Positions 59,056 to 64,000 of a stretch of DNA of 64,000 nucleotides are shown here, in pieces. Position 1 is the stretch's first letter; every line of letters starts with the position of its first letter. Location: contig NZ_JSAK01000006.1 of assembly GCF_000802965.1 (NCBI RefSeq), positions 1 to 64,000 of the forward strand, written 5' to 3'. The stretch comes from Pseudomonas fluorescens. Its GTDB lineage: Bacteria; Pseudomonadota; Gammaproteobacteria; Pseudomonadales; Pseudomonadaceae. A program made the position numbers and the translations under genes. Under the pieces are notes generated by a model that saw only the letters and a list, made by a program, of their open reading frames with translations, was not told the origin of the DNA and did not search any database.

Positions 59056-59835
59056 TTATTCGTTGATGCGACGGGCCAGGCTGTTTGCGCTTTCGATCAG
59101 CACCCGGCGGTAGTCGTTGTAATTGTTTTTGGCATCGGCCCGGGGGGCGACGATGCACAGGGTCGCGATGGCCACGCCGTTCGGATCTTTGACCGGGGCG
59201 GCGAAGCAATGGGTAAAGGTGTCGGCGACGCTATCGAAAGAGAAGAAGCCATCGATACCGGCCTGACGGATTTCCTCGAGAAACTGTTCCAGCGGCAGGC
59301 GTTCACCGTTGGGCAGGATGAAGTCGTCGTGGTCGATCAGGTCGATGATCGCCTGGTCACTCAAGTGCGCCAGCAGCAGGCGCCCGGAGGCGGTCCAGGG
59401 AATCGGCGCGTTCTCGCCGATGTCCGAGGAAATGCGGAAATGCCGCTCGCCCTCCTTCATCAACGCCACGGTGTATTTGCGCCCGTTGAGCAGGCACATC
59501 TGCGCGGTTTCACGGGTTTGGCTGACGATTTCCTGCAAGGCGTGATCGGCCTCGCGGGTCAGGTCGAAATGACGCAAGTGCGCCTGCCCGAGGAAGTACA
59601 GCTGACGGCCGAGGTAAACGTGACCGTCCTTGCCAACCGGCTCCAGAATCCGCCGCTCCAGCAACGAGGCCACCAGCTCGTAGACCGTGGACTTCGGGCT
59701 GCCGATACCGCTGGCGATGTCGTTCGGGCGCAGGGGCTGACCGATCTCCTTGAGGAAATCGAGGATATCGAACGCCCGGTCCAGACCGCGTGCCCGGCGC
59801 TTGATGGTGTCTTCGGTCATGTCAGTGATTTCCAT
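59056..59835 (-). CDS. IclR-family transcriptional regulator
   Basis: 259-aa regulator. The N-terminal winged HTH (about 15-75) reads ARGLDRAFDILDFLKEIGQPL then GIGSPKSTVYELVASLLERRIL. The C-terminal IclR ligand domain (about 90-255) contains the TASGRLLLAHLSD and ETAQMCLLNGRKY stretches. It probably controls the RidA/PLP-enzyme/kinase group from the inverted repeats upstream of ridA. The start at 59835 is uncertain; an ATG at 59820 is the alternative. Confidence 0.88.
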   Translation of the reverse strand: MEITDMTEDTIKRRARGLDRAFDILDFLKEIGQPLRPNDIASGIGSPKSTVYELVASLLERRILEPVGKDGHVYLGRQLYFLGQAHLRHFDLTREADHALQEIVSQTRETAQMCLLNGRKYTVALMKEGERHFRISSDIGENAPIPWTASGRLLLAHLSDQAIIDLIDHDDFILPNGERLPLEQFLEEIRQAGIDGFFSFDSVADTFTHCFAAPVKDPNGVAIATLCIVAPRADAKNNYNDYRRVLIESANSLARRINE

Positions 59836-59884
59836 ACAAATTCACCGGGGAATTTAACCAGAGTGCTGTGGCGACCGTCAGGAC

Positions 59885-59982
59885 GCCATCGCTGGCAAGC
59901 CTGCTCCCACAGGTTCCGTGTGCTGCAACAAATTTGCAGGCAGACTATCAATCCCTGTGGGAGCTGGCTTGCCAGCGATGGG
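59885..59982. repeat. REPIN (CATCGCTGGCAAGC family)
   Basis: Inverted pair between the IclR gene and ridA, arms CATCGCTGGCAAGC and GCTTGCCAGCGATG. Confidence 0.9.
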
Positions 59983-59993
59983 CGCACCTCGGT

Positions 59994-60383
59994 TCAGGCC
60001 TTTTTCTTGTACGCGATGCAGTCGATCTCGACCTTGCAGTCGACCATCATGTTCGCCTGCACGCAGGCGCGAGCCGGGGCGTGTTCGGGTTTGAAGTACT
60101 CGGAGAAGACCTTGTTGAAACTGGTGAAATCCCGCGGATCCTCCAGCCACACGCCAGCACGCACCACATCTTCCAGGCCATAACCGGCCTCTTGGAGAAT
60201 CGCGATCAGGTTCTTCATGGTCTGGTGGGTCTGCTCGACAATGCCACCCGTAATGATCTCGCCGTCCACCGCCGGCACCTGCCCGGAAACGTGCAACCAG
60301 CCATCGGCTTCAACGGCACGGGCGAAAGGGCGAGGCGTGCCGCCTGCAGCAGCGCTACCGGTGCCGTAACGAGTAATGCTCAT
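59994..60383 (-). CDS. RidA/YjgF-family enamine/imine deaminase
   Basis: 129-aa trimeric cytosolic deaminase that hydrolyses reactive enamine/imine intermediates released by PLP dehydratases. Family features are VSGQVPAVDGEIITGGIVEQTHQTMKNL-like strands, the active-site region with Arg in PARACVQANMM and the final VEIDCIAYKK. Placement next to a PLP dehydratase-like enzyme fits that chemistry. AGGAG precedes the ATG at 60383. First gene of the minus-strand set. Confidence 0.92.
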   Translation of the reverse strand: MSITRYGTGSAAAGGTPRPFARAVEADGWLHVSGQVPAVDGEIITGGIVEQTHQTMKNLIAILQEAGYGLEDVVRAGVWLEDPRDFTSFNKVFSEYFKPEHAPARACVQANMMVDCKVEIDCIAYKKKA

Positions 60384-60470
60384 GAATGTTTTCTCCTGAT
60401 TGAAAATGGAAGGATCAAGATTGGGTGCTTTTGGAAATCTCTGCCATCCGTGGAAATTGGACGGTGATAA

Positions 60471-60506
60471 TTCCGCTATAACGGAACGTGATATGCAATA
60501 GCGGAA
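60471..60506 (-). promoter_or_regulatory. Candidate IclR operator upstream of ridA
   Basis: TTCCG-CTATAA-CGGAA (60471-60486) is an inverted repeat, and TTCCGCTAT (60471-60479) also pairs with ATAGCGGAA (60498-60506). Three half-sites lie 88-123 bases upstream of the ridA ATG, in the 364-base gap to the divergent GGDEF gene. The rest of that gap holds nothing I can support. Confidence 0.55.
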
Positions 60507-60747
60507 TGAATGACAGAAGTCTGCCACAGGTTGCGAAGGGAATGTGGCGGATATTGAAATTTGTTTTGAATCGGGAGGGTCTACAAAAAGCAAGAGAGAG
60601 GCGCTGCGAAATCTGTGTCGGGTAGAAGCTACAGTTGGCAACGAGGAAGCAACGCCGAAGGGTTGCCCTCCAACCGCTGTTTTTTCACTACGCTTCAGAC
60701 CGTGGGTCAGTTGATTCTCGACAACCAACGCGCGATCAAGGGTGACG

Positions 60748-61824
60748 ATGTACAAAACCATTGAAGATGAAGTGTTGAAAAAAGCCGCGCCAGCCGAACT
60801 GAAGGCTGAATTTATCCAACATGATTTCGAACGCCTGCGCACCTTTTGCCAATTCATCTATGCCGCCAGTATCGCGGTGTGGGTGGTATTCGACCTGATC
60901 ATCAGTTTCGTCGGCGGCCAACGTTTCACTTGGGTCTCACTGATGTTCATGGGGATTTTTGCGATCTTCGCGATCATCTTGACGTTCATCCGCGATGCCC
61001 GGCATTTCCATGTCTTCAATCTGCTGTTCGTCTTCTTCATCGCCCTCGGCGTGCGCCTGCTGATCGATGGCTTGCCCGCCGATTTCCGGCCCGCCTGGCA
61101 GGTGCTGGCGGCATCGAGCATGTTGTATGGCGCCTCTGTGCTGCCACTCAGTCGCTGGTCGTTCTATGGTGCGCAGATCGTTACCTGGCTGATGCTCAAC
61201 CCGTTCTTCCATACCAATGTGGGGTTGTTTGATTTGCAGGGTGTGATGACCTTTTGTTACACGGGATTCTTCTGCGCGCTGACCATTTACAGCTTCCTCA
61301 CTTTGCGCAAGGCCAAGCTCTACAACTTCATCATGTCCAAATTGCTGCTCGATCAAGCCTACGTCGACACGCTGACCGAGATTCCCAATCGCCGCTCGTT
61401 CATGGCTCACGCCAACCAACAGCTGGACGCCACACCGCGTGAGCACGATCACTACCTGGCGATGATCGATATCGACAACTTCAAGAAGGTCAACGACCTG
61501 TACGGGCACGACATCGGCGATGAAGTACTCAAACGCATCGCGGCGGACATTAAAACGGTGATGAGCGACTTTGAGTTCGCACGCTTGGGTGGCGAGGAGT
61601 TTGCGATCTATCTCGCGGGTGTGCGCCGCGAAGATGTCGAGTCGCTGGCGGGTGAGTTGTGTCGAGTGGTGCGCGAACAACCGACCCGGCACCCGGTGAC
61701 CATCAGCATCGGCCTGACCCGGGTGCTCGATGGCGATACGCTGAACCAAGCGTTGATCAAGGCTGACAAGGCACTGTATGAGTCAAAACATACGGGGAAG
61801 GATCGGTATACCTTTCATGGTTGA
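60748..61824 (+). CDS. Membrane-bound GGDEF-domain diguanylate cyclase
   Basis: 358-aa inner-membrane protein. About six helices (residues 35-190) form an unclassified N-terminal sensor, followed by a GGDEF domain (about 205-355). The active-site motif is Gly281-Gly-Glu-Glu-Phe285, with DIDNFKKVNDLYGHDIGD for metal and GTP binding, so it should synthesise c-di-GMP. No RxxD inhibitory site precedes the motif, so product inhibition is not expected. I use the ATG at 60748; a GTG two codons upstream is possible. Divergent from the ridA set. Confidence 0.92.
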   Translation: MYKTIEDEVLKKAAPAELKAEFIQHDFERLRTFCQFIYAASIAVWVVFDLIISFVGGQRFTWVSLMFMGIFAIFAIILTFIRDARHFHVFNLLFVFFIALGVRLLIDGLPADFRPAWQVLAASSMLYGASVLPLSRWSFYGAQIVTWLMLNPFFHTNVGLFDLQGVMTFCYTGFFCALTIYSFLTLRKAKLYNFIMSKLLLDQAYVDTLTEIPNRRSFMAHANQQLDATPREHDHYLAMIDIDNFKKVNDLYGHDIGDEVLKRIAADIKTVMSDFEFARLGGEEFAIYLAGVRREDVESLAGELCRVVREQPTRHPVTISIGLTRVLDGDTLNQALIKADKALYESKHTGKDRYTFHG

Positions 61825-61828
61825 GATC

Positions 61829-61924
61829 GCCATCGCTGGCAAGCCAGCTCCCACAGCGATCAATGGTGCTCACAAATTACCTGTCCACCACAGAACCTTG
61901 TGGGAGCTGGCTTGCCAGCGATGA
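61829..61924. repeat. REPIN (CATCGCTGGCAAGCC family)
   Basis: Inverted pair between the convergent GGDEF and TerC genes. Confidence 0.9.
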
Positions 61925-61946
61925 GGCCCTCGAACCCAGCGCAAAA

Positions 61947-63506
61947 TCACCCGCCCACGCGCGCCAGAAACACCCGCGTCACCCGCCGCTCCTCAACTTT
62001 CAAGACGGTCATCCGCCAGCCTTCCCACTCATGACTGTCGCCGATCATCGGCAGCCGATCCAGCAAACTCACCACCAATCCGGCCAGGGTCTGATAGTCG
62101 CCGGTAGGTTCCGCCGCAAACCCGGTGCGCTGGCGTACCCGAGCCAGGTTCAAGGCACCGCTGACCACAAACCCGCCTTTTTCCTCGAGCACATCCGGGC
62201 CTTCGATTTCGCTGGCATCTGGCAACTCGCCGGCAATCGATTCGAGGATGTCGGTCATGGTCAGCACGCCGACGAAATCACCGAATTCATTGACCACAAA
62301 CGCGATGTGCGTCGACGCCTTGCGCATCTGCTCCAAGGCATTGAGGATCGAATAACTGTCCAGCAGGTTGATGGTCTGCCGTGCCAGGTGCGCCAGATCA
62401 ACTACGTTGCCGGCCAGGTACTCCTTCAACAATTCCTTCTTGTGCACGAACCCCAGCGGTTCATCCACCGCGCCGTCGCGAATCAGCGGCAGACGCGAGT
62501 AGGACGAGTGCATCAGTCGCGTACGAATGGTCTCGGCATCATCCGCCAGGTCGATGTGATCGACGTCCGCTCGCACGGTCATCAACGTGCGAATCGGTCG
62601 CTCGGCCAGTTGCAATACGCCGCTGATCATCACCCGTTCACGGCGGTCGAACAGTTCTTCGCTCGGCGCCTCGCCGTCATCCAGCATGTCGGCAATCTCT
62701 TCGCCGACTTCTTCCACTGCCAACTTGCGCCCGCCCAAAAGACGCATCACCGCGTGCGCAGTACGCTCACGCATCGGCCGCAGACCCTGCATCGAGCGCT
62801 TGCGCCGGGCCCGGGCGATCTGGTTGAAGACCTCGATCAGGATCGAAAAGCCGATGGCCGCATACAGGTAGCCCTTGGGAATATGGAAACCCAGGCCTTC
62901 GGCGGTCAGCGCAAAGCCGATCATCATCAAGAAGCCCAGACACAGCATGATCACCGTCGGGTGCGCATTGACGAAGCGGGTCAGCGGTTTGCTGGCGACG
63001 ATCATCAGGCCGATGGAAATGATCACCGCGATCATCATCACCGCCAGTTCATCGACCATGCCCACGGCGGTAATTACCGCATCGAGGGAGAACACCGCGT
63101 CCAGCACCACGATCTGCGCCACGATTGGCCAGAACATCGCATACGTGGTGTTAGATGAGCGCTGGCCGACATGGCCCTCGAGCCGTTCGTGCAACTCCAT
63201 GGTGGCCTTGAACAACAGGAACACACCACCGAAGAGCATGATCAGGTCTCGTCCGGAGAAGCTCTTGTCGAACACCTCGAACAGCGGCTGAGTCAGGGTC
63301 ACCAGCCAGGAAATACTCGCCAGCAAGCCCAGGCGCATCAGCAACGCCAGGGACAAACCAATGATTCGCGCCCGGTCGCGCTGATGCGGCGGCAACTTGT
63401 CCGCAAGGATCGCGATAAACACCAGGTTGTCGATGCCCAGCACCAGCTCCAGCACAATCAGCGTCAACAAGCCAAGCCAGGCGGTGGGGTCAGCTAACCA
63501 TTCCAT
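61947..63506 (-). CDS. TerC-CBS-CorC fusion membrane protein (YoaE/YegH-like)
   Basis: 519-aa inner-membrane protein. Residues about 1-230 form a TerC-type domain with seven or so helices and acidic membrane motifs ([38 protein letters not shown]) suited to metal-ion transport. Then come two CBS domains (about 300-425; [39 protein letters not shown]) and a C-terminal CorC/HlyC transporter-associated domain. Related proteins act in Mn2+ or other cation export. I could not recognise a manganese riboswitch upstream. Monocistronic. Confidence 0.9.
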   Translation of the reverse strand: MEWLADPTAWLGLLTLIVLELVLGIDNLVFIAILADKLPPHQRDRARIIGLSLALLMRLGLLASISWLVTLTQPLFEVFDKSFSGRDLIMLFGGVFLLFKATMELHERLEGHVGQRSSNTTYAMFWPIVAQIVVLDAVFSLDAVITAVGMVDELAVMMIAVIISIGLMIVASKPLTRFVNAHPTVIMLCLGFLMMIGFALTAEGLGFHIPKGYLYAAIGFSILIEVFNQIARARRKRSMQGLRPMRERTAHAVMRLLGGRKLAVEEVGEEIADMLDDGEAPSEELFDRRERVMISGVLQLAERPIRTLMTVRADVDHIDLADDAETIRTRLMHSSYSRLPLIRDGAVDEPLGFVHKKELLKEYLAGNVVDLAHLARQTINLLDSYSILNALEQMRKASTHIAFVVNEFGDFVGVLTMTDILESIAGELPDASEIEGPDVLEEKGGFVVSGALNLARVRQRTGFAAEPTGDYQTLAGLVVSLLDRLPMIGDSHEWEGWRMTVLKVEERRVTRVFLARVGG

Positions 63507-63805
63507 AAAAACGTCTCGATCTCTTCAGTGAATTCAGAATGCCGGGCACGGCAAGGCGCGGCTCAGAGGCCGTAGATGTGCAAGGAATTTGGCGTTCGGA
63601 CGTCGGAAGACCGGGTGTTTCGCGTGCGTCAAAGCTACGCGCAGGCGCGTGGAGGAAGGATAACTGGGAGGCTCCGTGAGGGTGTTCATGCAAGTCCTGA
63701 AAGGAAAAAAGGACTTGGATCGTACAGGCGATCGCGACAATTCCTACAGCCGGAAATCATTTCAAGATCTGTAGAAGAGCAGAAGATCGCACCCCGCGCC
63801 AGCTC
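63507..63805. other. Intergenic region upstream of the TerC gene
   Basis: About 300 bases with a hairpin CAAGTCCT/AGGACTTG (around 63693-63718), a GC-rich stretch and the start of a REPIN. No gene is supported; a yybP-ykoY-type riboswitch was looked for and not recognised. Confidence 0.4.
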
Positions 63806-63861
63806 CTACAGGTCTACGCGATCCCCTGTCGGAGCGGCCGAAGGCTGCGATCTTTTGATCC
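63780..63861. repeat. REPIN overlapping the end of the LysR gene
   Basis: Imperfect inverted pair of the GATCGCAGCC family; the last codons of the LysR-type gene lie inside it. Confidence 0.85.
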
Positions 63862-64000
63862 ATTCAACATACCGCAACACAGCCGGAGACTTCTCGAACC
63901 GCCGATGAACTAACGCCAGCCACGACGATGCATCGCAGTCATTGATCTGGCGATAAATCACATTCGGCAAACTGACATGACCGACCACCGATTCCGGCAC
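63806..64000 (-). CDS. LysR-type regulator, C-terminal end only (runs off the window)
   Basis: The last 64 or more residues of a protein whose start lies beyond the window edge. The sequence PESVVGHVSLPNVIYRQIND...ASSWLALVHRRFEKSPAVLRYVEW matches the end of LysR-family ligand domains. The final residues (KRSQPSAAPTGDRVDL) are encoded by the REP element, so the native C terminus has been replaced or extended by the repeat. Its target genes cannot be seen. Confidence 0.7.
   Translation of the reverse strand: MPESVVGHVSLPNVIYRQINDCDASSWLALVHRRFEKSPAVLRYVEWIKRSQPSAAPTGDRVDL

Noticed and set aside
57565..60183. 872-codon plus-strand frame spanning the kinase, PLP enzyme, IclR and RidA genes
   Set aside because: It crosses four well-supported minus-strand genes and two REPINs; composition is that of an antisense frame.
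63507..63780. Possible yybP-ykoY manganese riboswitch before the TerC gene
   Set aside because: TerC genes often carry one, but I could not find the conserved core elements of that motif here; only a small unrelated hairpin is visible.

Overview
The window looks like core chromosome of a Pseudomonas of the P. fluorescens group. The evidence is the gacA-uvrC-pgsA-tRNA(Gly, Cys, Leu) block with a TTG-initiated gacA, an MvaT-type H-NS analogue, a class I DAHP synthase behind an attenuator, the hbcR-type 3-hydroxybutyrate locus, a GC-rich codon bias, and many REP/REPIN palindromes of four Pseudomonas-type families in almost every intergenic gap. No prophage, insertion sequence, CRISPR array or RAYT transposase is visible.

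Layout. 0.1-7.6 kb: aldo/keto reductase, RarD-type exporter, 4-hydroxyphenylpyruvate dioxygenase, a CSS-EAL c-di-GMP phosphodiesterase, an MvaT-family nucleoid protein, a small exported protein and glyoxalase I. 7.8-10 kb: peroxide defence (ahpF, ahpC). 10.2-13.8 kb: a Cre-like tyrosine recombinase divergent from a KfrA-like coiled-coil DNA-binding protein, then glutathione reductase. 13.9-19 kb: DHA2 exporter, galU and a run of small proteins and lipoproteins. 19.1-21.6 kb: an alkylation-repair group (2OG-Fe(II) oxygenase, alkB, ada) with the same operator-like motif before both transcription units. 21.7-27.8 kb: AcuI/YhdH-type reductase, nitronate monooxygenase-like protein, modABC with a ModE-like palindrome, and a topoisomerase IB. 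27.9-31.9 kb: small lineage-specific genes around a TetR/NmrA pair. 31.9-36.1 kb: three tRNAs, pgsA, uvrC, gacA and an acetyltransferase. 36.2-37.8 kb: two successive aromatic-residue-rich leader ORFs, a strong terminator and DAHP synthase. 37.9-46.2 kb: a three-repeat protein, a lipase, a parvulin and the yejABEF peptide importer. 46.3-52.3 kb: sigma-54 regulator, GntP permease, 3-hydroxybutyrate dehydrogenase and acetoacetyl-CoA synthetase. 52.5-56.6 kb: a frameshifted pilU, a large hybrid sensor kinase and a second parvulin. 56.7-60.4 kb: PfkB sugar kinase, PLP D-amino-acid dehydratase-like enzyme, IclR regulator and RidA, which may form one pathway. 60.7-64 kb: GGDEF protein, TerC/CorC fusion and the 3' end of a LysR regulator.

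The most informative signals are the tandem aromatic leader ORFs before DAHP synthase; the Ada protein that has lost three of its four zinc cysteines although a paired operator-like motif is retained; the Cre-like recombinase/KfrA pair; the one-base frameshift in pilU; and a coherent but unproven amino-sugar-acid (glucosaminate-like) gene set. All function calls rest on reading the sequence and on family knowledge; no database search was run.
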